Positions 1 through 11,702 of a stretch of 64,000 nt of DNA are shown here, piece by piece (the first letter of the stretch is position 1; each line of letters starts with the position of its first letter). Source of the DNA: Spisula solida (taxonomy: Eukaryota; Mollusca; Bivalvia; Venerida; Mactridae); the NCBI GenBank assembly GCA_947247005.1, contig OX365947.1, forward strand, positions 2,432,530 to 2,496,529, in the 5' to 3' direction. Both the position numbers and the translations under genes were made by a program. Under the pieces are notes generated by a model. That model made no database searches and was not told the origin of the DNA. It saw only the letters and a program-made list of their open reading frames with translations.

Positions 1-329
1 ACTTTTCGTGCTATTTCAAGTCTTCCGGTTACACTTTGTTATTATTCAATGCACAACAGCTGATTTGACCGAAGCACCCACACATTTATAATCCTCCACC
101 AATGCGTAGTAATCCTGAAAAATATCAATAAAACACTGTTAGCTGTCGACAGGCAGTCCATATTTGAAATTCATACATAAAGTGTGGTCAACAATTCACA
201 CTTTCCACATTAAGACACTACTGGAACAGAACAGAATCAACATTTTGATAGGAACTATTTTAGCTTACTACGACCCGGAAGTAATTTGGACCGGTGTGAC
301 ACCATATGCCGGACATACGCCAACGTCAA

Positions 330-410
330 TGACGTCACGACGTAAACATGATCATTTTTATGAATAGACGTCGCGTATATGCCGAAAATATGCCGACGTT
401 CATGACGTCA
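330..410. promoter_or_regulatory. Two perfect CRE palindromes
   Basis: The 8 bp palindrome TGACGTCA occurs at 330-337 and again at 403-410, 73 bp apart. Two further ACGTC-type half sites lie nearby. This is the consensus site of CREB/ATF bZIP factors. No gene start was found close by (1-480 has no convincing exon), so a promoter or enhancer role is inference only. Confidence 0.4.
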
Positions 411-479
411 GTGTATATTCATTTAACGCATTTTCGCGCGTAAAAGTGCCTTTTTCACTTTTGTAGGTATATAATAAAA

Positions 480-641
480 GGAATATTACTGCAGTCGAGT
501 TGATCCGTTAAGCCGTATCACCTCTCGTTGCTTGCGCCATACCGCATCTCTCTCGACCTAGCGGTCTCGCGAGATACGGCATAACACGAGCAACTCGAGG
601 TAATACGACCCAACGGATCAACACACTGCAGTGATATTCCG
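480..641. repeat. 160 bp near-complete palindrome (foldback element)
   Basis: The two halves are imperfect reverse complements along almost their whole length and fold around position 558. The outer arms read 'ctgcagtcgagttgatccgt' and 'acggatcaacacactgcag'. It is probably a small foldback or MITE-type insertion. No coding content was seen. Confidence 0.6.
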
Positions 642-923
642 TATTTATCGTAAACGCGGCAAATAGGGAAAAGTTAGATACAAAATTAATTTACTTTGAC
701 CAGTGGTCAGGTAAAAACGTCCATATTTTTAAACTTAAAAACATACAAAATAAGCAAATTTGTTGTATGGATAACCCACGCCTACAGGTTAAAAAGGGGC
801 ATAACTCAAAATTAAAATCCAAAATAAATTTATGCAATTACCCAGCAATGTAATGGTAAACAAGCTAAAACTGGTCCATTTCGAATTTCGACAGCTTGGA
901 CATGGGAGGATCATAACTTGTTT

Positions 924-1080
924 AGTTTGGCATTGTGCCGTGTATGTGTTTTTTTGTTCTCTGTGCTCGGCTGGTTCAGGTGGGCATTGTGCCTTGTGTG
1001 TTTTTATGTTTCTGTGCTCGGCTGGTTCAGGTGGGCATTGTGCCTTGTGTGTTTTTATGTTTCTGTGCTCGGCTGGTTAA
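924..1080 (+). repeat. 51 bp tandem repeat, about 3 copies
   Basis: The motif around 'tgggcattgtgcc' recurs at 981 and 1032, with a degenerate first copy near 930. Because 51 is a multiple of three, an 82-codon frame stays open across it by construction. It is not treated as a gene. Confidence 0.7.
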
Positions 1081-1174
1081 GCTGAATACTGCCTTTCCTG
1101 TCTGACTTAATATTATATTTTTGTAAGTTTCAATGCAATAACTTTGATACTATGCAAGTCATGATCTATTACAG

Positions 1175-1343
1175 TAACCTGCACCAAAACCATGACCAAG
1201 AGTTTGACACCGAAGCCGACGAATGGGAAAGTACAATAGCCCTCCATATTATTCGAATAGTCGAGCTAAACACTGACCAATACAGCTTTGAATACGTATT
1301 ACAGCTTTTAACTGATGGTAAACAGTTCTATTTAAACGTTTAA
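1175..1343 (+). CDS. Possible terminal exon of an unknown gene
   Basis: A 'ctattacag' acceptor at 1166-1174 is followed by an open frame ending in TAA at 1341-1343, and an AATAAA signal lies 30 nt further on at 1372-1377. The frame encodes about 55 residues with protein-like composition (acidic, including EADEWESTIALHIIRIVEL), and its base use differs from the AT-rich surroundings. No upstream exon lies in the window and no family was recognised. The exon would converge tail to tail with the zinc-finger cluster. It could be chance or a transposon remnant. Confidence 0.3.
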
Positions 1344-1386
1344 ACCTAATGAGGGATAACACGTAACTCATAATAAACTCAAGAAC

Positions 1387-1392
1387 TTTATT
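1387..1392 (-). terminator. Candidate polyadenylation signal, end of zinc-finger unit A
   Basis: TTTATT on the plus strand reads AATAAA on the minus strand. The surrounding 'aagaactttatttata' is almost the same as the sequence near the ends of units B (15934) and C (26004), so it probably marks the ancestral 3' end of the duplicated gene unit. In copy A it lies 4.6 kb beyond the stop codon, separated by later repeat insertions, so actual use is uncertain. Confidence 0.35.
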
Positions 1393-1485
1393 TATAGCAA
1401 ACCTAAAACAACATGTGTATCTTTATGCTAAAAAATTGGGAAATACTACTAAACTATTGTTTGCTTGAATCAAAAAGATGATATA

Positions 1486-1722
1486 CAGGGTGTAAAAAAG
1501 TTCGTTCTCAAAATTTAAATTCATATAAAGTTTTATTTGAGCTATGTATGCCGTAGACGATGTTAATTTCTTACTCTAATAGCTTCATTTAATGCCAGAG
1601 AAATTAGAACAACTGTAGAACCCTCTGGATTTTAACATGGAAATTTTACAATATTCTGAGGTAAGAAAAATAAAACATTGAAACTCAAACATTGAGAACG
1701 AACTTTTTTAACATCGCTTACA
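1486..1722. mobile_element. Short inverted-repeat element (MITE)
   Basis: Terminal inverted repeats of about 20 bp, 'aaaaaagttcgttctcaa' at the left and 'ttgagaacgaacttttttaa' at the right, enclose about 190 bp of non-coding AT-rich sequence. There is no transposase frame. The superfamily was not determined. Confidence 0.6.
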
Positions 1723-1839
1723 GTGAAACATATGGTATCAATGAACGCAGAGATATACTTTTTGGCCCGAGTAAAAACATGTACCGACTCTACATAAAAA
1801 TCTCAGCAGTATCGATGATTTGCTAGAAGTTACTAAAAC

Positions 1840-2512
1840 GTCTTATTCATGAATTTCATTTAACACTCGAATATCACTTCAGAACATCCAATACATGCAG
1901 CAGCAAATAATACGTTTTATTCATACGTTTTCATTTAACACTCGAATATCAATTCAGAACATCCGATACATGTAACAGCCAATAATACGTTTTATTCATA
2001 AGTTTTCATTTAATACTCGAATATTAATTTAGAACATCCAATACATGTAACAGCCAATAATACGTTTTATTCATAAGTTTTCATTTAATACTCGAATATT
2101 AATTTAGAACATCCGATACATGTAACAGCCAATAATACGTTTTATTCATAAGTTTTCATTTAACACTCGAATATTAATTTAGAACATCCAATACATGTAA
2201 CAGCCAATAATACGTTTTATTCATAAGTTTTCATTTAATACTCGAATATTAATTTAGAACATCCGATACATGTAACAGCCAATAATACGTTTTATTCATA
2301 AGTTTTCATTTAACACTCGAATATTAATTCAGAACATCCAATACATGTAACAGCCAATAATACGTTTTATTCATAAGTTTTCATTTAACACTCGAATATC
2401 AATTCAGAACATCCGATACATGCAACAGCCAATAATACGTTTTATTCATGAGTTTTCATTTAACACTCGAATATCAATTCAGAACATCCGATACATGTAA
2501 CAGCCAATAATA
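1840..2512. repeat. 75 bp tandem repeat, about 9 copies
   Basis: The motif 'aataatacgttttattcat' begins at 1981, 2056, 2131, 2206, 2281, 2356, 2431 and (start only) 2506, so the period is exactly 75 bp. Most successive units alternate between 'catccaataca' and 'catccgataca', which suggests spread of a 150 bp dimer. Confidence 0.9.
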
Positions 2513-3570
2513 TGATCATATATGTGACAGCTGCAACGGTACACTTTGGAAGTATAGTCAAAGTTTGGTTTAGTAAATACGATGCCTGTCCAGGTAATAA
2601 ATGTATTCACATTAGTAATGAAACGTATTGTCCAGTTATGATATTGTGACAGTGACGTTGCAGTTTATGTGTATGCAAAAAATCACAACCATTGTCTAAA
2701 CAGGTAGAGCAAAGTTTAGTGTGTTAGTTCAGCATTGAAATTACAGTTGTTTGTACAGTATAAGCCTTTATAATTGGTTTTACACCGTTATAGTGGACTC
2801 GACCGCTGCGTCACTGGATTTTTATCCTGACTGGACTATATAGTCCGGCTAATCAGGTCTGTCACTTGTATACAAATATTGCAATAGCATAACATTGTAT
2901 TTTTATTGTTTTTATTTCACTGTCAATTGCAAGTGACCTTTACACTGAACCACTTTTCTAATTGGTCACCTTTCTAACACCAAATGCGTTTAACTGTGAT
3001 CATAATGTATGATGCTATTTTGCACAAAAACTTTTAATGTTATTGGCCTAACACTTAATTCATTATTAACCAAAATCACGTGCCAAAGTATACATTGTCA
3101 ATCATGCGATCAAGTGGAGTCAATACATATTACCTGCTTGTGCAAAACATCACCACAGTTAAGGTATTTCGGGTTTTAAAAGAGACCAATTATAAAAGTG
3201 GTTGAGTGTACACATAAGCTATATGCACTGCAAGTTTCACAATAATATCTCATTCCTAACAAAAGTTATTGTGTGTAAACGTTTTTTTCAATTTTTAGTA
3301 ACGGTGACCTTGACCCCCACTTTCAATCCCAAGTGTTGTCTCTTCACACAAGCTACCTACTAAGATAGCAAGTTTCTTCACGTTATCCCAATCTTTACCA
3401 AAATGAGCATAAGTGCCTTTTCTATTTTAAGTAACGGTGACTTTGAGCACCACCGGCCCAAATTCCTATTTTAAGTTATCCATCAAAAACAATTTGTTTT
3501 TGATGGATAGCTTACACATGTACAAAATAAACAAAGGGTCATAACTTTGTCAAAAATTGGCCGAAATAAA
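2513..3570. other. Intergenic, no gene seen
   Basis: AT-rich sequence without a long open frame, RNA gene or clear repeat. The 'gaccttgacccccac' type fragments near 3300-3450 resemble degraded core units of the adjoining 145 bp element family. Confidence 0.5.
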
Positions 3571-4970
3571 AACAAGAGGGCCCAAAAGGCCATAGGTCGC
3601 TCACCTGTCCTAATAGTTCATGCACCCCTAATGGTAGCCTTTATTGCATGTACAAGGTTTTCATATTGTCTTATGCTTTATAATTTACATCACATTTAGA
3701 CCGAATGACATATTGAAGTGATTTGACCTTGTGACCTAGTTTTTGACCCCGGATAGCCCAATATCGAACTTGACCTAGATTTTGTTGAGATGATCATTGT
3801 GACCAAGTTTCATAAAGATTAAGTTAAAATTGTGACATCTAGTGACTACACAAGGTTTTTCTTTGATTTGACCTTGTGACCTAGTTTTTTACCCCGGATG
3901 ACCCAATATCAAACTTGACCTAGATTTTGTTGAAATGATCATTGTGAATAAGTTTCATAAAGATTAGACCAACATTGTGACCTCTAGTGACTACACAAGG
4001 TTTTTCTATGATTTGACCTTGTGACCTTGTACTTTTTTACCCCGGATGACCCAATATTGAACTTGGCCTAGGAATTGTTGACATGATCATTGTGACCAAG
4101 TTTCATAAAGATTAAGTTAAAATTGTGACCTCTAGTGACTACACAAGGTTTTTCTTTGATTTGACCTTGTGACCTAGTTTTTTACCCCGGATGACCCAAT
4201 ATCAAACTTGACCTAGATTTTGTTGAAATGATCATTGTGAATAAGTTTCATAAAGATTAGGCCAAAATTGTGACCTCTAGTTACTACACAAAGTTTTTCT
4301 ATGATTTGGCCTTATGACCTAGTTTTTGACCCCGGATGACCCAATATCAAACTTGACCTAGATTTTGTTGAAATGATCATTGTGACCAAGTTTCATAAAG
4401 ATTAGGTTAAAATTGTGACCTCTAGTGACTACACAAGGTTATTGTATGATTTGACCTTGTGACCAAGTTATTGACCCCGGATGACACAATATCGAAGTTG
4501 ACCTAGATTTTGTTAAGATGATCATTGTGACCTAGTTTCATAAGGATTAAACCAAAATTGTGACCTCTAGTGACTACACAAGGTTTTTCTATGATTTGAC
4601 CATGTGACCTAGTTTTTGACCTTGGATGACCCAAAATTGAACTTGACCTAGACTTTGATGAGATGACCATTATGACCAGGTTTCATAAAGATTAGGTCAA
4701 AATTGTGACCTCTAGTGGCTACACAAGGTTTTTCTATGATTTGACCCTGTGACCTAGTTTTTGACCCGGTATGACCCAATATCGAACTTGACCTAGATTT
4801 TGTTGAGATGATCATTGTGACCAAGTTTCATAATGATTAAGCTAAAACTGTGACCTCTAGTGTCTACACAAGTAATTGTGGACGGACGGACGACGGACGA
4901 AGAGTGATCAAAAGCTCACTCTGTCACAAACACTTTGTGTCACAAACACTTTGTGACAGGTGAGCTAAAA
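3571..4970. mobile_element. Pearl/Helentron-like element with 145 bp core repeats (copy 1)
   Basis: The element starts with 'aacaagagggccc', has short inverted ends ('gctcacctgtc' and 'gacaggtgagct'), about eight 145 bp core units, an ACGG-type tract near 4875-4900 and a terminal hairpin, followed by TAAAA. No protein is encoded. A tandem core followed by (ACGG)n is the layout of the bivalve 'pearl' family and of non-autonomous Helentron-like elements. Family membership is inferred from structure. Confidence 0.75.
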
Positions 4971-5559
4971 ACTAACAATACGCTCCAGGCACCTCGTAAC
5001 TGTACTTCTGCAAAATATTTGATAAAAGTCCTGCAGAAATGTAGGAGGAGTTGCACAAAGAAAAGTGTGTATGTAAAAAACAAGGGCTCGATATCATATG
5101 TCAGTCACAAATGATCAAATAAAAACTCCTGACAATATGCTCTGTAGGACATCAAAGCAGTAATTCTGTGAATGTTTCATCAAAATCCCTGAAGAAATGT
5201 AAGAGGAGTTGTATACAGAAGATTCGGACGGTCTGACCATCGGTAGGTTATAACAAGAGCACCGCCTACGAGTGCTGGACGTTCAACTTTCTCAATCGTA
5301 CTTGATAGTACACTTGCTCATCTGTGAGTGAAAATTCTACAAGTAACAAGGGAAGATAACTCATAAATTTAGGTAACAGGGTTACCAGTCTTGTCAGTAT
5401 GGACTCCTTTGTGATGATGAATAACTATGTAGATGTTCGAGGGGATACCATTGATAGTCTTTGAGAAAATGACTCGCGACTCGCCAAAACACACGCAGAC
5501 AATAGCTCGACTTATCTACGAAATGTCGAGCTAAAAACAATAATATCACATTAAACAAT

Positions 5560-5923
5560 AGAGAGGTTGCGATTCAAACGTGTACGACTACGTGTACGTG
5601 TAGCTACCCGTACATGTATACGTTCACGTTGCAATTAAAATTGACTTGCAAAACACAACGTGTACGTGTAACATCACATGGCAGTTGTAACATGATTTCT
5701 TCGTGAATCGATAATGAGTGTTTATATAAACTCACTGAGACTACCGGCGATAAAATCTTGGGTTTCCCGTGCATACGCATACCTGTGTGACATAGTACAC
5801 ATTATATTATCGTCTGTCACACGTCCGTTACTTGTAAAAACTACACATACCTTGATGACGAAATACCCAAAAGTAGTATTGACGTACACGTACACGTTAC
5901 ACGTAGCATTTCGCAACCTCTCT
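5560..5923. mobile_element. Foldback MITE with 13 bp exact ends
   Basis: Ends 'agagaggttgcga' and 'tcgcaacctctct' are exact reverse complements. Further inside both arms are rich in 'cgtacacgt' motifs. There are two short overlapping open frames on opposite strands, as expected of a palindrome, and no transposase. Confidence 0.7.
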
Positions 5924-6021
5924 AATATTAAAAACATGTACGACATCTTGGGTTTGATGATATTGAAGTAAACACGCATTTATCCGCTTGACCATCTATC
6001 GTATAACTTTTTGTTGCAATT

Positions 6022-7457
6022 TCAGGTATTGTCAGTTACCCCTGGTATAAACAAACATTTAGCTTGATGAGTCTTGCGAGAAACATTTTGAGTGAATGAT
6101 TTACCACATTTAGAGCACTTGTATGGTTTATTGCCCGTATGTTGTCTCGTGTGTACTTTCATATTCCAACTGGTCGAGAACTTCCTCTCACAAAATTGAC
6201 AACTATAGAGCAAAACGTTGTTATGAGTTCTGACATGTTTGACTAATGAATACTTTAACGCAAATGATTTTTCACAATGGTCACACTGGTAATTTCTCTC
6301 TTTAGTGTGCATACGTTTGTGGTGGCGAGCTAACTGGGATTGGGTCCTAAAAGCTCTGGCACATTGATCGCAAACCATAGGTAATTCACCCGTGTGTAAG
6401 AGTAGATGAACTCGAAGCTTGTTCGGGCGTTTAAAAGCTGCATCACAGATATTGCATTTATGTCTCTTTCTGTAGCAAGATTTCTTATGATCAGACAAAT
6501 CCCGTTTGTTGGTGACAACGATTCCACAGATGTCACAAATTATATAATTCTTCTCACAGTCCTTGGACATGTGGACCATAAGTTGATATTTTGTTGGACA
6601 GCTAAATGAGCACGCCGTACACTTATGTTTGTTAGTTTTCATTTTAGTAAGCTCTACTTTATGAAGATCATAATCAGACGATTTTTCGTATGTAATAACA
6701 GGTAACCTGTTCCCATTCTTGTTTATACCAGCCACATTGAAATGATCTAATGTGGTCATATATTCTAAAGCAAATTGATCCTCGTCATTTGCTCCTTTAA
6801 ATTGTAAGCTCGCATTTGATTGTGATCCATTATCAGTCTGAGACATTTTTACCGTACGCATCTTATTTTGCTTTCCTTGTGATCTTTTCTGTTGAGTACC
6901 ACAATTTCGTTTCTTTGGTTTCTTTTTATTCGTAGACCTAGTCTTTTTTATTTGCTTAGTTTTGAACTCAAAAGAAGGTACATTCATAAAAGGTTTAGAA
7001 TAATCATGTTCAGAGATGCAATGAACTTCTGAGTTGCCTGTTCCATTGAATGCCGGATTTTGTTCATAAAACTCTAAACCAACATCAGAAATATCTTCCT
7101 GCAAAGTGATTTCAAACTCATCAGTATCCATTTCAACTACATGTATTTCTGTCTTCACAATGTTACTGTCTTCATCTTTGATTTCAGGATGGTCTGAAGG
7201 GTGTAGTTCTTCAAAATCATTTTGGAGATCAATACCAGCATCAAACATTTCTGTCTTTACAATTGTACTAACTTCAGCTGTAATTTCAGGATGGTCTGAA
7301 GAAAGTTGTTCTTCTGTCTGAGTATACACATTGAGTTTGACAAGCGAATCACCATATTTCCATTTTGGGAATGCGATATTTGTACCGATATCATAGAAGT
7401 ACCCCACACTTCCACTGTGATCTAATAGATGTTGGTGTAGATCAACTATCTTCAGTG
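6022..7457 (-). CDS. Zinc-finger gene A, exon 2 (C2H2 transcription-factor-like protein)
   Basis: This exon encodes residues 18-495 of the joined protein. It opens after the acceptor 'catttcag', in phase with exon 1 at 14260-14311, and ends at the stop at 6022-6024. The first residues (DLHQHLLDH) supply the histidines of a split N-terminal finger. Next comes an acidic region with a duplicated HPEI...IVKTE segment (VKTE fits the SUMO consensus). Basic stretches follow (KKPKKRN), then seven fingers from about residue 295 to 485. Fingers 1, 2 and 7 end in Cys (C2HC), and fingers 3-6 are C2H2 with TG.KP-type linkers. The likely role is nuclear DNA binding; the target is unknown. A methionine at residue 35 (Val in B and C) gives a false start inside the exon. 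Genes B and C are tandem paralogues. Confidence 0.88.
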
Positions 7458-7539
7458 CTGAAATGTAAAATCAAACAAGTCATTAAGAATTACAAGCAAT
7501 ACAGAAGTCCCCTACCCGTTTGAAGCCATTTTCAATGTT

Positions 7540-7850
7540 TCTGTTGCCATAGCAACCACAATTTCTGTCAGAATCAAAATATTTTTAGACGTGCATAATC
7601 CCCTTATTGTCCCATTTCCACATATCAAGTTTCATAAAACCTAGCTTGGAAACTGTTTGAGTTATGGTAGGATCCAGATTTTGGCATATTTTCATTCTTC
7701 TTTCTGTCGCCATAGCAACTACAATTTTCGTCAGAATCAAAATATTAAAGACGTGCATTATCCCCTTATTGCCCCCTATCAAAATACCAAGTTTCATAAA
7801 ACTAGCTTGAAAACTGTTATGTCAGGATTAAGATTTTTTGACTGACAGAC
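7540..7850. repeat. Two tandem copies of a 162 bp unit
   Basis: The sequence 'ccatagcaaccacaatttc' at about 7548 recurs as a diverged copy at about 7710, followed in both by 'cagaatcaaaatatt' and then a 'gtgcataatcccctta' type segment. The pair lies in the intron of zinc-finger gene A and is non-coding. Confidence 0.6.
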
Positions 7851-7926
7851 GAATACGGATATCGCCTAAAATGTAACTATTAAAATAACGATAAATGTTA
7901 GATATACTGAGTGATTTGTGTATGCA

Positions 7927-8161
7927 CCTATCAATGTTTTCCCCCAGGGGGGGTGGCGGGCATACACGGGACTTTTGCCAGAAGGCTGTTCCCCATAGGT
8001 GGGAATTTGACAGACAGAATGGTGCCTAGTCCCGGGGAAATAGACTTTGGCCGAAAATTTGATCCCGAGGGGTTTGTTAAGCATCTCCCAGTGAGGGGAT
8101 TTTGACAAATTGCCCTTGCTCTAGGGTGGGAATTTAGACTTTGGGGGAGAACATTAATAGG
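7927..8161. mobile_element. MITE with 20 bp inverted ends
   Basis: The left end 'cctatcaatgttttccccc' matches the reverse complement of the right end 'gggggagaacattaatagg' with few mismatches. The 235 bp between them have no conserved frame. It is intronic in gene A. Confidence 0.65.
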
Positions 8162-9257
8162 TCCAACCTGTTCTCTTATTTATATAACAAAGACCGGATG
8201 ATGGGGAATTTTTAAACTCTGTATTTTGTGATGTAATTTTTTAGGGCCTGTGCCTAAAGAAACATGACAATATTTGTGACGAGATTTTTTTATTGTAGCC
8301 CTATGGTTACGTACTAGTTCCTGATTTTGCCGATCTAGCGTGTTCTCAAAAGTTATTACAGCCTAAGCTAGCGAGTTCAAAGTATGCGGCCACGAAACAC
8401 CTGCTTTTGCTTCAAATTGTGAACAGCGTAATCAAACAAGATTCAGATGTAAACCGAGGAACTTAAATTTGGTAAACAAATGGCAATTGTTGTGGTTTAT
8501 TTTGGTTTTCTTCTTCTTCCTTTATAGTACAGACAAAATCTGGCGTATACTCGTACTGGCGCATTGCGGTGAAAGAGGTGTCTGAACAATATTTACAGTT
8601 AATTTACAATTAAAAGTTTTAAAAACGTCCACAGGGGTGTGGAAATTCTCAAATTTTTCACTTGCCCATGGGCAAATTAGACTGAAAAATCCAATTGCCC
8701 GAAAACTAAATCTACTTGCCCAGGAAAGCACAACAAGAGGTACGCTCCCTACAGCGCTTTGATTTCCACTTAACCGTTACAATTCACACGCTGCTTAAAA
8801 TACTAGAATATTTTGATATTTGACCTTTACAAAACTGCTGTGAACCCTGATACACATTTTCATTGGCTGATGAAAGTTTACTTGTTTGTATAGACAGTAG
8901 AGAGTTATAGCAGAGTTTATAGTGAATATGAAGGCTACGTGTTGAAAGGTTTAAACGAGTACACACTGTATGATGTTTAAATATTACATGGTTCTATTGA
9001 CTGGTCATTATTTGTTTGTTTCAATCAATATGATAAATTGATAGTGCGAGAGTTTTAATTTATAATACAAGTCATTCTTTTAACACACGAGCGTTTTATA
9101 TACAATGCATTTAAAAACCCGTTTACATTATCACATTTGCCTCGCTGTACGCTCTGGTTTTGGATTCTCCTGTCTAAAAATAGCAATAGCGCTAATACAC
9201 TAGCAATAATGCAGAGCCTAGAAACGATGTAGTTTCGGGCGAGGCAATTGGAGAGTA

Positions 9258-11430
9258 AACAAGAGGGCCCAAAGGGCCATAGGTCGCTCACCTGTCCTAG
9301 TAGTTCATGCACCCCTGATGGTAGCACTATTGCATGTACAAGGTTTTCATATTGTCTTATGCTTTATAATTTACATCACATTTAGACCCGATGACATATT
9401 AAAGTGACTTGGCCTTGTGACCAATTTTTTTACCCGAATGACCCAATATCGAACTTGACATAGATTTTGTTGAGACGATCATTCTGACCAAGTTTCATAA
9501 AGATTAGGCCAAAATTGTGACCTCTAGTGAATACACAAGGTTTTTCTATGATTTGACATTGTGATCTAGTTTTTGACCCCGGATGACCCAATATCGTATT
9601 TTACCTAGATTTTGTTAAGATAATCATTGTGACTAAGTTTCATGAAGATAATGCCAAAATTGTGACCTCTAGCGACTACACAAGGTTTTTCTATGATTTG
9701 ACCTTGTGACCTAGTTTTTGACCCCGGATGACCCAATATAGTATTTTGCCTAGATTTTGTTGAGATGATCATTGTGACTAAGTTTCATGAAGATAATGTC
9801 AAAATTGTGACCTCAAGTGACTACACAAGGTTTTTCTATGATTTGACCTTGTGACCTAGTTTTTGACCCCGGATGACCCAATAAAGTAGTTTGCCTAGAT
9901 TTTGTTGAGATGATCATTGTGACTAAGTTTCATGAAGATAATGTCAAAATTGTGACTACACAAGGTTTTTCTATGACATGACCATGTGACCTAATTTTTG
10001 ACCCCAGGTGACCCAATACCAAACTTGACCTAGATTTTGTTGAGATGATCATTATGACCAAGTTTAATAAAAATGAAACTAAAATTGTGACCTCTAGTGA
10101 CTACACATGGTTTTTATATGATTTGACCTTGTGACCTCGTTTTTGTCCACGGATGATCCAATATCGAACTTGACCTAGATTTTGTGGAGACGATCATTGT
10201 GACCAAGTTTCATAACAAGAGGACCCAAAGGGCCCTAGGTTGCTCACCTGTCGAACTTGACCTAGATTTTGTTGAGATGATCATTGTGGCCTAGTTTTAT
10301 AAAAATTAAGTCAAAATTGTGACTTCTAGTGACAACAAAATGTTTTTCTATGATTTGACCTTGTGACCTAATTTTTGACCTCGGATGACCCAATATCGAA
10401 CTTGACCTAGATTTTGTTGAGATGATCATTGTGACCAAGTTTCATAAAGATTAAGTCAAAATTGTGACCTCTAGTGACTACACAAGGTTTTTCTTTGATT
10501 TGACCTTGTGACCCAGTTTTTTACCCCGGATGACCCATTATCGAACTTGACCTAGATTTTGTTGAGATGATCATTGTGACTAAGTTTCATAAAAATTAAG
10601 TCAAAATTGTGACCTCTAGTGACTACACAAGGTTTTTCTATGATTTGACCTTGTGACCTAATTTTTTACCCCGGATGACCTTATATCGAACTTGACCTAG
10701 ATTTTGTTGAGATGATCATTGTGACCAAGTTTCATAAAGATTAAGTCAAAATTGTGACCTATAGTGACTAAAAAAGGTTTTTCTATGATTTGACCTAGTG
10801 ACCTAGTTTTTGACCCAAGATGACCCAATATCGAACTTGGCCTAGATTTTGTTGAGATGATCATTGTGACCAAGTTTCATAAAGATTAGGCTAAAATTGT
10901 GACCTCTAGTGTCTACACAAGCCAATTGTTGACGGACGGACGATGGACGGACGATGGACGGACGACGGACGAAGAGTGATCACAAAAGCTCACTCTGTCA
11001 CTTTGTGACAGGTGAGCTAAAAATGAAACTAAAATTGTGACCTCTAGTGACTACACAAGGTTTTTCTTTGATTTGACCTTGTGACCTAGTTTTTGTCCCC
11101 GGATGACCTAATATCGAACTTGACCTAGATTTTGTTGAGATGATCATTGTGACCAAGTTTCATAAAGATTAAGTCAAAATTGTGACCTATAGTGACTACA
11201 CATGGTTTTTCTATGATTTGACCTAGTGACCTAGTTTTTGACCCCATATGACCCAATATCAAACTTGACCTAGATTTTGTTGAGATGATCATTGTGACCA
11301 AGTTTCATAATGATTAAGCTAAAATTGTGACCTCTAGTGTCTACACAAGTAATTGTGGTCGGACGGACGTCGGACAAACAGTGATTACAAAAGCTCACCC
11401 TGTCACTTTGTGACAGCTAGGTGAGCTAAA
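9258..11430. mobile_element. Pearl/Helentron-like element, outer copy of a nested pair
   Basis: The outer element runs 9258-10213 and resumes at 11022, ending at the terminal hairpin and 'gtgagctaaaa' near 11430. It has the same 145 bp core units and ACGG-type tract as the copy at 3571. It is interrupted by a complete second copy at 10214-11021. Confidence 0.75.
10214..11021. mobile_element. Pearl/Helentron-like element, inner copy inserted in its own kind
   Basis: A fresh 5' end ('aacaagaggacccaaaggg') interrupts a core unit at 'gaccaagtttcat'. About five core units, a long ACGG-type tract (10930-10970) and the hairpin 'ctgtcactttgtgacag' follow. After the element the interrupted unit resumes with 'aaatgaaactaaaattg'. 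The target appears to be a TAA/TAAA stretch. Confidence 0.75.
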
Positions 11431-11702
11431 AAAGCAACAAAGTTTCAGTTTCATTCAATTATTTATCATGTGAAGGATTAGAGCACTAGATTTAATTCAA
11501 AGTTTGTTAGGTATATCAGTTTTGGTCAGTAATTGAGGGACTCGTAATTGATAAGGTAAAACAAGGCACTTAATATTATTTCTCTTGATAATTTTGCACT
11601 TGCCCAAGGGCAAGCAGGATGGAAAATCTTCTTGGCTGCAGGCAAAAAAGCCTAAGTCGGGCAAGTCGGACATAGGAATTCCACACCCCTGGTCCAATAC
11701 GA

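Larger units (their letters stand above)
8633..11692. mobile_element. Possible hAT-like element pair of ends, interrupted by nested elements
   Basis: 'aggggtgtggaaatt' at 8633 and 'aattccacacccct' near 11678 are inverted copies, each with a nearby 'cttgccc.tgggcaa' palindrome-like segment inside. Both flanks carry 'gtcca'. The spacing fits one old element split by the 145 bp repeat elements at 9258-11430. They could also be two separate insertions. Confidence 0.4.

Noticed and set aside
7106..7321. Plus-strand frames opposite the zinc-finger exons
   Set aside because: They are antisense shadows of the minus-strand genes, as at 6406, 17777 and 27319.
9258..11430. Protein coding in the 145 bp core repeats
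   Set aside because: Stops occur in all frames within each unit, and 145 is not a multiple of three.
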